Part shown: piece after piece, positions 23,723-30,606 of the stretch
Numbering within the stretch: position 1 is the first letter of the stretch
Layout: each line of letters starts with the position of its first letter
NCBI RefSeq assembly: GCF_026008495.1
Contig: NZ_BQUN01000224.1
Location: forward strand, 14,254 to 46,677
Direction: 5' to 3'
Length of the DNA: 32,424 bases
Source: Streptomyces sp. A012304
Lineage (GTDB): Bacteria; Actinomycetota; Actinomycetes; Streptomycetales; Streptomycetaceae
Position numbers and translations under genes: made by a program
Notes under the pieces: generated by a model
What the model saw: the letters and a program-made list of their open reading frames with translations, nothing else
The model's database searches: none
Told to the model about the DNA's origin: nothing

Positions 23723-24808
23723 ATGAAGACCACGAGCATCACCCCGGCCGACATCGACCGGCTCGAGAACACCCTCGTCCACTGCCCCGGTGTCGCCCGG
23801 GCACAGGTCGGACTCGACGGTCGGAACCGGCTCGCCGCCCGGGTGCTGCCGTGGCTGCCGCCGACGGACTGGACCGAGTCGGGCGTGCTGGACGAGCTCG
23901 CCGGAGTCACCTCGACGGAGACCCAGTTCCTCTACGAGGAGATCTTCGTCGCCGAGTCGTACCTGCACGGCGGGATCGTCCTCCGGGAGGACGCCGTCGT
24001 GTTCGACGTGGGCGCGAACATCGGGATGTTCACCCTGTTCGTCGGCTCCCGCTGCCCGTCCGCCCGGGTGTACGCGTTCGAGCCGGTGCCGGACGTGGTC
24101 AGCCGGCTGCGGCGCAACATCGAGCGCCACGGCGTCGACGCGCGGCTCACCCCGGTGGGACTGTCCGACCACGACCACGAGGTCACCTTCGACTTCTACC
24201 CGGACATCTCGATCATGTCGTGCCGCTCCGACTACGCCGATCCGGAGCAGGAGACCGAGGTCGTCACCCAGTACGGCGACACCGTACGGCGCCTGGGCTC
24301 GGACGCCCGGCGGCAGCACCTGGCCGAGGTGGACGCGCTGCTGGAGAAGGGCCTGCTCGCCGAAGAGCGCCGCTGCCGACTGCGGCGGACGTCCGCCGTG
24401 ATCGAGGAGAGCGGAGTGTCCAGGGTGGACCTCCTCAAGATCGACACCCAGCGCGGCGAACTCGACGTGCTGCGCGGCATCGACGCACGGCACTGGCCGC
24501 TGGTGCAGCAGATCAGTGTCGAGGTGCACGACGAGGCGGGCCGGTCGACCGAGGGACGCCTGGACACCGTGCGGGCGCTGCTGCTCGAACAGGGGTTCCG
24601 GGTGACGACCGCCGACGTCGTGGAGGGTTCCGGCCAGCACACGGTCTCCGCCGTGCGACCGGAGTACGGCGACGACCCGCGCCCGGTGGTCGCCGCGGCA
24701 GGCGACACCCACCGGCTCACACCGGACACGGTGCGCCGCTGGCTCACCGGGCGACTGCCCGAGCAGCTGATACCGCAGCAGCTCGAAGTGGTCCCCGCCC
24801 TGAACTGA
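23723..24808 (+). CDS. FkbM-family methyltransferase with adenylation-domain-like ends
   Basis: A 361-residue SAM-dependent methyltransferase. The FkbM core spans about 85-300: VVFDVGANIGMFTLFVGS (SAM loop), VYAFEPVPDVVSRLRRNI, VDLLKIDTQRGELDVLRG and ISVEVHD. The N-terminus (ITPADIDRLENTLVHCPGV, then ARAQVGLDGRNRLAARVLP) looks like the C-terminal subdomain of an NRPS adenylation domain (E-x-x-L-x-x-HPGV...LVAYVVP). The last 30 residues (LTGRLPEQLIPQQLEVVPALN) resemble its RLP-YM-P-F-x-x-L-x-x-LP end. The gene therefore looks like a methyltransferase once embedded in an A domain, now free-standing. FkbM enzymes are mostly O-methyltransferases. AGGGAGG lies seven bases before the ATG. Confidence 0.87.
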   Translation: MKTTSITPADIDRLENTLVHCPGVARAQVGLDGRNRLAARVLPWLPPTDWTESGVLDELAGVTSTETQFLYEEIFVAESYLHGGIVLREDAVVFDVGANIGMFTLFVGSRCPSARVYAFEPVPDVVSRLRRNIERHGVDARLTPVGLSDHDHEVTFDFYPDISIMSCRSDYADPEQETEVVTQYGDTVRRLGSDARRQHLAEVDALLEKGLLAEERRCRLRRTSAVIEESGVSRVDLLKIDTQRGELDVLRGIDARHWPLVQQISVEVHDEAGRSTEGRLDTVRALLLEQGFRVTTADVVEGSGQHTVSAVRPEYGDDPRPVVAAAGDTHRLTPDTVRRWLTGRLPEQLIPQQLEVVPALN

Positions 24809-24843
24809 CGACGCCCGGGACGCACCGCGGGCTTCGTGCGTTC

Positions 24844-24874
24844 GGCCGGGCGGGTCGACTGTCCCCGCCCGGCC
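24844..24874. terminator. Hairpin after the FkbM methyltransferase gene
   Basis: GGCCGGGCGGG and CCCGCCCGGCC form a perfect 11-base stem with a nine-base loop, followed by TCTGTGTTGTTGT. It lies 36 bases after the stop codon. It also faces the end of the leftward mini-lectin gene, so it may work in both directions. Confidence 0.8.
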
Positions 24875-24946
24875 TCTGTGTTGTTGTCCCAGACACCGTT
24901 GCCGTTGTCGAAGGCGCGAGTGTCGCCGTTGCGAGCGTGGTGTGGC

Positions 24947-25483
24947 CTACGAGTGGGCGCCGACCCACACGTCCCGGTGGTCGGATACCTGGGAGGGGGC
25001 GAAGCCATACACCGCTCCGGAGTCGCGGCCGGTCAGCTGGGTGTTGGGGTGTTTCAGAAAAGCGTCGAGACTGCCGTCATCGCCGTCGTAGTGGAAACGC
25101 ATGCCGTCCCGCCACTCGCATCTGCTCGTCCAGACCGTGTTGTCGCTGTAACTCAGGTTGTCGGTGGCCAGGCACAGACCCGTGGCTTTGTTCTGGAGTT
25201 GCAGATACGGAATCGAAGAGTCCGGGTCGGAGCCGCGCCAGTCCCACTGCTGGAAGTTGCTTCCGTTGCAGGTCGCCAGGAAAACCCTGGAATGTCCCGA
25301 GTTTATCTGGCCGCTGGTCAGGCATTTCTCTCCACTGGACACCCAGACGTTGCGGAACGTCCAGTAGACGACGGCGTCGGCGTCTGCCTGTGCGGGGGCG
25401 GGCGTGAGGACTCCGATGCCCGCGGCTGCGGCGATGACCGCGGTCGCGGTGCCCAAGCGCTTGTTGAGCCAGGTGAATCGCAT
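24947..25483 (-). CDS. Secreted ricin-type mini-lectin-like protein, paralogue 1
   Basis: A 178-residue exported protein. A Sec signal peptide (FTWLNKRLGTATAVIAAAAG) ends near PAPAQADA. The mature part starts VVYWTFRNV and contains KCLTSGQINS, NFQQWDWRGSD, LQLQNKATGLCLATD and CEWRDGMRFHYD. The QQW motif and N-x-x-TG-CL-A-D are those of a ricin-type trefoil, but only about one and a half repeats exist. ATG at 25483 has GAGG almost touching it; a GTG three codons earlier is possible, and leaderless initiation cannot be excluded. It is transcribed away from its paralogue at 25777. Codon use is less GC-biased than in neighbouring genes. Confidence 0.8.
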   Translation of the reverse strand: MRFTWLNKRLGTATAVIAAAAGIGVLTPAPAQADADAVVYWTFRNVWVSSGEKCLTSGQINSGHSRVFLATCNGSNFQQWDWRGSDPDSSIPYLQLQNKATGLCLATDNLSYSDNTVWTSRCEWRDGMRFHYDGDDGSLDAFLKHPNTQLTGRDSGAVYGFAPSQVSDHRDVWVGAHS

Positions 25484-25776
25484 GCCTCGCACGCTAGCCA
25501 GGGGGTCCGTTGTCGCACCAGGGCCGAATAAACGGAATGACCGGAGAAAAGGGGCAAGAAATGCCGAGGGGTCATCAATTTCGACATGGTCAACCTGCGG
25601 TTCGATAGGATTTCATGCCCTGTTCACCTGGGAGGATTTGCGGTGACGCTGTCCCGGCGGCGGGGAGATTTCTTGCGGGTCGCAGTGCTATTTCAGCGCC
25701 TCCTTGTCCGCTTCCTCCCCGCATTCCGTTTACTGGCTCTGGTGGAGCGCGCGGATTTCCGGCTACGGTTCGGCGC
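25484..25776. promoter_or_regulatory. Shared 293-base promoter region of the two mini-lectin genes
   Basis: This head-to-head space is distinctly A/T-richer than the window average. In the rightward direction, GTCAAC (about 25589) and TAGGAT (about 25607) are spaced as a possible -35/-10 pair. No coding sequence is convincing here. Confidence 0.4.
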
Positions 25777-26313
25777 ATGAAGCTCTTCAGGCTCAAGAAG
25801 TGGGCCAGCTCCGCAGTCGCGCTGACTTCTCTGACTGCAGGTCTCGGCATTGTGCAGGCGCCCTCCGCCCAGGCCGCCCCGGTGTATTGGACCTTCCTGA
25901 ACAACAGCCCCTACGCGAACCAGTGCCTGACGGGTGGGCAGGTGAACTCGCAGGGTACCGGCAAGGCCTACATGTCGTGGTGCAGCGAGAGCTTCTCCCA
26001 GCAGTGGGACTGGCGTGGCTCGGACACCACAGCACCCTATTTTTTGCAATTGCAGAACCGAGCCACGGGCTTGTGCCTGGCCACCGACGCCAAGAGCGAG
26101 ACCAACGCCGTCTGGACGAGCCCCTGCGAATGGCGGCCGGGCATGCGCTTCCGTTACGAATACAACGACGTGGACGTATCCGGCCCCGGGGGGTCCCTCT
26201 GTGTCAACCTCACGGTGGGGGCCAACTACTACTGTCTGAGGACGTCCCCGAACGAGGGCGCTGTGTACAGCAGCGGTTGGTGGACCGGAGACTGGTTCGG
26301 CAGCCACTCGTGA
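25777..26313 (+). CDS. Secreted ricin-type mini-lectin-like protein, paralogue 2
   Basis: A 178-residue exported protein, the same length as its head-to-head neighbour. Signal peptide LKKWASSAVALTSLTAGLG ends near PSAQAAP. The mature part starts PVYWTFLNN and continues QCLTGGQVNS, SFSQQWDWRGSD, LQLQNRATGLCLATD and CEWRPGMRFRYEY, collinear with paralogue 1. The C-terminal 50 residues differ and add two cysteines (SLCVNL, YYCLRT). Both end in a similar H-S dipeptide. No good ribosome binding site precedes the ATG, so leaderless translation is possible. Codons such as TAT, TTT and TTG are unusually frequent, hinting at recent acquisition. Ligand unknown. Confidence 0.8.
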   Translation: MKLFRLKKWASSAVALTSLTAGLGIVQAPSAQAAPVYWTFLNNSPYANQCLTGGQVNSQGTGKAYMSWCSESFSQQWDWRGSDTTAPYFLQLQNRATGLCLATDAKSETNAVWTSPCEWRPGMRFRYEYNDVDVSGPGGSLCVNLTVGANYYCLRTSPNEGAVYSSGWWTGDWFGSHS

Positions 26314-26485
26314 CGCGGGCGGTGGCGCGCGGAACCGCCGGCGATCACCAAGCCGCCCGAGTGCGAAGGCGGCGATGACGGACGGCTGGTCGCACGAGCC
26401 GGCCGCCGTCGATCACCGCGCCACCGGGCCGCCGCGCGCCGAAAAGCAGTGGACACCGCGCAGGCCGACGGCGAACGTTGAGGGA

Positions 26486-27229
26486 ATGCAGCAGGAAAAC
26501 ATCTGGGACGCCGAAGTCGCCCAAGGCTATGACACGCCCGGCACCGGCATGTTCGCCCCCGAGGTTCTGGAACCGACCGTGGACCGTCTCGCCGAGCTCG
26601 CGGGTGGCGGGGCGGCGCTCGAGTTCGCCATCGGGACGGGCCGGGTGGCCGTACCGCTCGCCGAGCGGGGAGTCCCCGTCACCGGCATCGAGCTGTCACC
26701 GCCCATGGTGGAACAGCTCCGGACCAAGGCGGACGAGGCGACGATCCCCGTCGTCATCGGCGACATGGCGACCACCGCCGCGCCCGGCGAGTACACCCTC
26801 GTCTACCTCGTCTTCAACACGATCTCCAATCTGCTCACCCAGGCCGAGCAGGTCGAGTGCTTCCGCAACGCCGCCCGTCACCTCACGGCCGGCGGCCGGT
26901 TCGTGATCGAGCTGTGGGTACCCGAACTGCGCAAGCTCCCACCGGGCCTGACCGCCACCGTCTGTCACGCCGACCCCGGCTACATCGGCCTGGACACCTA
27001 CGACGTCCTGCGCCAGCAGGTCGTCTCGCACCACTTCCACTTCGACGAGACCCGGCAGGCCCGGCTGTTCCGCAGCCCCCACCGCTACATCTGGCCGGCC
27101 GAACTCGACCTCATGGCCCAGCTGGCCGGGTTCGAACTGGAGAGTCGGCACGCGGACTGGACCGGCGCCGAATTCACCGCGGAGTCGCCCTCCCATGTCT
27201 CCGTCTACCGGATCCCGCCGACGCCGTGA
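26486..27229 (+). CDS. Class I SAM-dependent methyltransferase
   Basis: A 247-residue methyltransferase. The start ENIWDAEVAQGYDTPGTGMF is typical of a Streptomyces family of small-molecule-type methyltransferases. ALEFAIGTGRVAVPLAERG is the SAM-binding loop (E/D-x-G-x-G form, here FAIGTG). VTGIELSPPMVEQLR supplies the acidic residue for the ribose, and VIGDMATT the motif III. The C-terminal half (SPHRYIWPAELDLMAQLAGFELESRHADW) is a beta-hairpin with the usual 'MAxxAGF' helix. I set the start at the ATG at 26486 after GAGGG; an upstream in-frame codon at 26375 gives an implausible N-terminus. The substrate is unknown and the gene stands alone. Confidence 0.88.
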   Translation: MQQENIWDAEVAQGYDTPGTGMFAPEVLEPTVDRLAELAGGGAALEFAIGTGRVAVPLAERGVPVTGIELSPPMVEQLRTKADEATIPVVIGDMATTAAPGEYTLVYLVFNTISNLLTQAEQVECFRNAARHLTAGGRFVIELWVPELRKLPPGLTATVCHADPGYIGLDTYDVLRQQVVSHHFHFDETRQARLFRSPHRYIWPAELDLMAQLAGFELESRHADWTGAEFTAESPSHVSVYRIPPTP

Positions 27230-27551
27230 CCCCGTACGAGGCCGAGCCTCGCTGACCGCCCCCGGGCCGGCCAACTGCCTTGTGCGCCATGGGCGCTCTC
27301 GGTGTGTCAGGCGGTCCCGGACTTCCGGGAGACGCCGGCGTCGACCGTCTCGGCGCCTACGGTCCGCGATCGACATCGTGCGGGCCGCGACAGGACGGCC
27401 CTGAGTCCCGGGCGATTCACATAACGCACACAAAGCCTGGCTAAAACTTTAGCTTTCAAAGGCTACGCTCATCGGCAATTCGAACGGCCGAGAGCGGTCC
27501 CACCGCCGAGATGCTCGTTCCCTCCACCCCCCATGGCACAGGAGACTCGGC
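27230..27551. other. 322-base region ahead of the NDH-2-like gene
   Basis: The first 180 bases are GC-rich and show nothing recognisable. From about 27415 the sequence turns A/T-rich and carries two overlapping palindromes, listed separately. This is almost certainly the promoter and operator of the flavoprotein gene. Confidence 0.5.
27440..27465. promoter_or_regulatory. Two overlapping palindromes, candidate operator
   Basis: GCTAAA-AC-TTTAGC (27440-27453) is a perfect inverted repeat. TAGCTTTCAAAGGCTA (27450-27465) is a near-perfect one overlapping it by four bases. Both use the half-site TAGC/GCTA. They lie about 87-112 bases before the flavoprotein start. The size fits a MarR- or HxlR-type regulator, but none is adjacent. 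Confidence 0.55.
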
Positions 27552-28658
27552 GTGCGTGACGGCGACGTAGTGGTGATCGGCGGCGGCTATGCGGGCGTCC
27601 GCCTCGCGAAACGGCTGGACGCGACGGCGCGGGTGACGCTGGTGGACCGCAAGGAGGTCTTCTTCCACCGCATCGCCTCCTTGCGCGCCGGCGTGCACCC
27701 GGAATGGACCGCGACCCCCTTCATCCCCTACGACCGGCTGCTGACCCACGGCCGTGTCGCCGTGGGCAAGGCGGTCCGGATCGACACCACCGAACGGCAG
27801 GTGGCGCTGGCCACCGGCGAGCGGCTGTCGTACGACGTGCTGGTCATCGCGACCGGCGCGGACTACCCCGAACCGGCCCGCTTCACCGGCACCACCACCG
27901 AAGAGGCCGTCAAATCGTTCGCGGAGCACCAGCAGAAGGTCGCCACCGCCGAGCACATCCTCGTCGTCGGTGGCGGCCCCTCGGGTGTCGAGCTCAGCGC
28001 CGAGGTCCGCCTGGCCCGGCCGGACGCCCGCGTCACGCTCGCCCACTCCGGGGCGGAGCTGCTCAACACGACGGGCAGCGCCCGGGCCGGGCGCAAGGCG
28101 CGGGCCTGGCTGGAGTCCCACGGCGTGGAGGTGCGGCTCGACTCCTTCATGGCCCCCGGCAACGACTTCGGCACCTACCGCGACGCGCGCGGCGAGATCC
28201 TCACCGCCGACCTCTCCCTCTGGGCGACGGGAACCACGCCCAACACCCTGTGGCTGCGTCTGGCCGGGCACGGCGCCTGGCTGAACGGCAGCGGGCACGT
28301 GAAGGTCGACCGGACCCTGCGCGTCGAGGGACGGCCGGACGTCTTCGCGGTCGGCGACGTCAACGACGCCGGCGACCTCAAGGTCACCCCGGCCGCGCTC
28401 GCCCAGGCCGACCTCGCCGCCCACAACATCCGCGTCTACCTGAACAGTGGCGGCAGGCACCGCAGACAGCCCCGGTCGTACCGGCCGATCCACCGCACCC
28501 CGCTGATCGTGCCCTTCGGCCCGTCCGACGGTGTGACCGTCCTGCCCGTGCCCGGCGGCGAGACCGCGGTCCTCGGCAGCCGCACCACCACGCTGGCCAA
28601 GGCGAAAACGCTCATGACCCCGTACATGCGGCGCCAGCTCGGCTACACCGCGGCCTGA
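27552..28658 (+). CDS. NAD(P)/FAD-dependent oxidoreductase, NDH-2/AIF-like
   Basis: A 368-residue two-Rossmann flavoprotein. VVVIGGGYAGVRLAKRLDA binds FAD. The NAD(P)H domain has ILVVGGGPSGVELSAEVR. LSYDVLVIATGADYPEP and DVFAVGDVNDAGDLKVTPAALAQADLAAHNI are the closing FAD contacts. The C-terminus (AKTLMTPYMRRQLGY) lacks the membrane-anchoring helices of true NDH-2 enzymes. The closest layout I know is that of AIF-M2/FSP1-like quinone reductases and Streptomyces 'FAD-dependent oxidoreductase' genes. The GTG at 27552 follows AGGAG by eight bases. Substrate (quinone or other acceptor) is inferred. A palindromic leader implies dedicated regulation. Confidence 0.88.
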   Translation: MRDGDVVVIGGGYAGVRLAKRLDATARVTLVDRKEVFFHRIASLRAGVHPEWTATPFIPYDRLLTHGRVAVGKAVRIDTTERQVALATGERLSYDVLVIATGADYPEPARFTGTTTEEAVKSFAEHQQKVATAEHILVVGGGPSGVELSAEVRLARPDARVTLAHSGAELLNTTGSARAGRKARAWLESHGVEVRLDSFMAPGNDFGTYRDARGEILTADLSLWATGTTPNTLWLRLAGHGAWLNGSGHVKVDRTLRVEGRPDVFAVGDVNDAGDLKVTPAALAQADLAAHNIRVYLNSGGRHRRQPRSYRPIHRTPLIVPFGPSDGVTVLPVPGGETAVLGSRTTTLAKAKTLMTPYMRRQLGYTAA

Positions 28659-28671
28659 CCGGCGGCACGGC

Positions 28672-28944
28672 TCACGGTGTCTCCGCCCGTGCGACGAACG
28701 CGGCGATCCGGTCCCACAAGACCGTCGCGTTCGCGTACATCGGCCGGTGCCCGCTGCGCGGGATCTCCGCCGCTTCGACGCCAGCCGCGGCAGGACGCTG
28801 CCCTTCCCGCGCATGTTCGTGTACGGCGAGGGGAACGCGTCAGCGGGTCGCCGTGGCCGGGGAGGCCGACCACCGACTCGAAGATCTCGCACACCGCGCC
28901 CGCACGCACCTTGTGCCGCAGGCTCGCCGCGTACAGGGCGCCGG
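28672..28944 (-). pseudogene. Alpha/beta-hydrolase remnant, frameshifted
   Basis: Reading leftwards in two frames gives pieces of the C-terminal third of an alpha/beta-hydrolase. The first is ALYAASLRHKVRAGAVCEIFESVVGLPG (about 28944-28850, outlined). Then, in another frame, come PAAAGVEAAEIPRSGHRPMY and TVLWDRIAAFVARAE, ending in TGA at 28672. The IPRSGHRPMY block is the catalytic-His loop of this superfamily. The N-terminal two thirds with the nucleophile are missing and at least one frameshift separates the pieces. The gene is dead. It abuts a LysR remnant, so a deletion probably joined them. Confidence 0.7.
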
Positions 28945-29220
28945 CTCCAGCTGGAGCGCCGGCTCGGGGTACGGCGGTTCGACCGCGGCGGGCGCGAGGT
29001 CACGCCGACCGAGACCGGCCGGGCGTTCGTGCGCCCTCGGTGCGGCTGCGCCGGGAGGCGTCACCCGACTACCACGACCGGCTCATGACGATCTGCCGCC
29101 GGGCCGGGTTCAGCCCCGGTGTGCGCCACCTGGCCAACGGACCGTGCCGACGTCGTGGAGCTCTCGCTCGTCTCCCGCGACGGCGAGTACGAGCCGCTGG
29201 CACAGGAGTTCCCGCGCCTC
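28945..29220 (+). pseudogene. LysR-family regulator remnant, truncated and frameshifted
   Basis: Residues LQLERRLGVRRFDRGGREVT followed by PTETGRAF (28945-29031) are the second half of a LysR helix-turn-helix, where the family reads LE-LG-x-LF-R--R-v-LT-aG. In the next frame comes EASPDYHDRLMTICRRAGFSP (about 29050-29115), a typical effector-domain segment. Then, back in the first frame, comes VVELSLVSRDGEYEPLAQEF. The first 25 residues and most of the effector domain are gone. The remnant starts exactly where the hydrolase remnant ends. The ancestral arrangement was probably a LysR gene divergent from a hydrolase. Confidence 0.7.
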
Positions 29221-29242
29221 ACGGGGGCGGCCCAGCGGCCGG

Positions 29243-29279
29243 CGCGGGACGGGACGGTGGCCCACCGTCCCGTCCCGCG
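29243..29279. terminator. Very long perfect hairpin, probable bidirectional terminator
   Basis: Seventeen consecutive pairs (29243-29259 with 29263-29279) enclose a three-base loop. The arm reads CGCGGGACGGGACGGTG. It lies 40 bases beyond the end of the leftward AMIN-like gene and just after the LysR remnant, so it can serve transcripts from both sides. Confidence 0.8.
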
Positions 29280-29318
29280 GCGACCGGCCGTAGGGCGTTC
29301 ACCGGTGACGCCGGCGCG

Positions 29319-29888
29319 TCACCAGCTGTGCGCGACGTCCACCACGAGGTGGCCGTCCAGGGGCAGCACCCGGTAGGGCAGCCGGGCGCGCACCCCGAGC
29401 CCGAACTGGGTCTGGCCCTCGAAGCTGCCGGCGTACCGCGTGTCGCGGAAGGTGGTGTAGCCGGCGATGTTCACACCCGGCAGGGGCTGGGCCACGCGGC
29501 CGGGATAGGTCTGCGTCCCGGTCTCGGGGTCGTAGGCGGGCGCGTTCACCCGCACCTCGAGGATGGCCCCGCCGCCCACCGGGATCGGGCGGCCCGACCC
29601 GTCCTGGTGCAGCTCGTCGACGTACCCGACGAAGTAGCCGATCTCTGCGGCGGTCGCGCCCGGCACGTCGACGACGAAGCGGTCGTAGCAGTCGTGGCGT
29701 CCCGTTCTGACGTTCTCCACCGGCTTCGCCGTCGCGGAGAAGTCCGACTTGTCGAGGCTGCCCCAGCCGGTGGGGCAGGCGGCGACCCGCGTGGCGGTGG
29801 CCGGCGCGGCCTGGGCCGGAACGGCGGCCGCGCCCAGCGTGACGGTCATGAGAGCGGCGGCCGCCCAAACGGTTTTCGTTCGTACCAT
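29319..29888 (-). CDS. Secreted AMIN-like domain protein
   Basis: A 189-residue exported protein. A Sec signal (VRTKTVWAAAALMTVTLGAAAVPAQA) is followed by about 160 residues with the pattern of actinobacterial AMIN-like proteins: VRTGRHDCYDRFVVDVPG, YFVGYVDELHQDGSGRPIPVGG, ILEVRVNAPAY, and a C-terminal GVRARLPYRVLPLDGHLVVDVAHSW. AMIN domains are beta-sandwiches that bind peptidoglycan or other envelope parts. Two cysteines (ACPTGW, HDCYDRF) probably form a disulfide. The ATG at 29888 is preceded by GGGGGG. Longer in-frame starts up to 30419 give no sensible N-terminus. An inverted repeat GTTTCC/GGAAAC lies about 80 bases upstream. Confidence 0.85.
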   Translation of the reverse strand: MVRTKTVWAAAALMTVTLGAAAVPAQAAPATATRVAACPTGWGSLDKSDFSATAKPVENVRTGRHDCYDRFVVDVPGATAAEIGYFVGYVDELHQDGSGRPIPVGGGAILEVRVNAPAYDPETGTQTYPGRVAQPLPGVNIAGYTTFRDTRYAGSFEGQTQFGLGVRARLPYRVLPLDGHLVVDVAHSW

Positions 29889-30111
29889 GGTGTCCCCCCA
29901 GAGAGTACGAGTGTCCGACAACCAGTGTGACTGTCCGGCGGCCGCGATGGTTGCACTGTCGCCCGGTTTCCCGCCGGAAACATGACCGGAACGGTATGAG
30001 CGCGCTTCGGCCGGACAGGGGAAGGCGGGGGGCGGAAACCGCTCGCATGCCGGACCCTGCTGTATACCGAACCGTCGAGTCGGGGTACAGCACTGCCGCG
30101 GAGGTGGAGCG

Positions 30112-30519
30112 ATGGCCGGACGAGTGCGCGGCACGGCCGTCGCGGTCCTCCTCGCCGCCGCCCTCGGCGCGTGCGGCACGGTGCCGGAGCGGCACGACCA
30201 GGTCCGCGACGCCGCGACCGCCTTCGAACACGCCCTGCGCGAACGCGCGTACGACCGCGTGTGCGCGTTGCTCGCCCCGGGCACCCGCGAGGAACTGGAG
30301 CAGTCGTCCGGCAGCCCCTGCCCGGACGCGGTGGGCGAGGAGCCGCTCCCCGCGGGCGGTGCCGTGCGCACCACCGACGTCCACGGCAACCAGGCGCGGG
30401 CCGTGCTCACCACGGACACGCTGTTCCTGTCGCACTTCGACGCCGGGTGGAAGGTCGTGGCCGCCGGGTGCGAACCGCGGGGGGAGCGTCCCTACCAGTG
30501 CCGGATCAAGGGAGGGTGA
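30112..30519 (+). CDS. Small lipoprotein of unknown function
   Basis: A 135-residue lipoprotein. The signal GRVRGTAVAVLLAAALGAC ends in the lipobox LGAC with the lipidated Cys at position 21. The mature domain (about 30-130) starts with a helix (DAATAFEHALRERAYDRVCALLAPGTREEL) and ends with strands (RAVLTTDTLFLSHFDAGWKVVAAGCEP). This resembles the NTF2-like fold common in exported actinobacterial proteins. Three further cysteines (VCALL, SPCPDA, AGCEP, plus YQC) may form disulfides. GGAGGTGGAGCG precedes the ATG. It is the first gene of a three-gene operon with the 27-residue peptide and the DUF6766 protein. Confidence 0.88.
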   Translation: MAGRVRGTAVAVLLAAALGACGTVPERHDQVRDAATAFEHALRERAYDRVCALLAPGTREELEQSSGSPCPDAVGEEPLPAGGAVRTTDVHGNQARAVLTTDTLFLSHFDAGWKVVAAGCEPRGERPYQCRIKGG

Positions 30520-30522
30520 GGC

Positions 30523-30606
30523 ATGAGGACGATGTTCACCACGATCCTCGTGCTCATCGCGGTCGGCCTCGCCTACCTGGCGGCCCTGGGACTGATGCAC
30601 CGATGA
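30523..30606 (+). CDS. 27-residue single-helix membrane peptide
   Basis: A very short frame from the ATG at 30523 to TGA at 30606. It encodes an N-terminal Met-Arg-Thr, one hydrophobic helix (about residues 4-24, rich in Leu, Ile, Val and Ala, with one Tyr) and a His-Arg tail. GGAGGG lies six bases upstream, three bases after the lipoprotein stop. Its stop overlaps the next start as ATGA. Position, RBS and coupling argue that it is translated. Function is unknown; it may assist the membrane protein that follows. Confidence 0.7.
   Translation: MRTMFTTILVLIAVGLAYLAALGLMHR

Noticed and set aside
29966..29981. GTTTCC/GGAAAC as an ECF sigma promoter
   Set aside because: The inverted repeat is real, but no CGTC/CGTT-type -10 element is spaced correctly on either strand.
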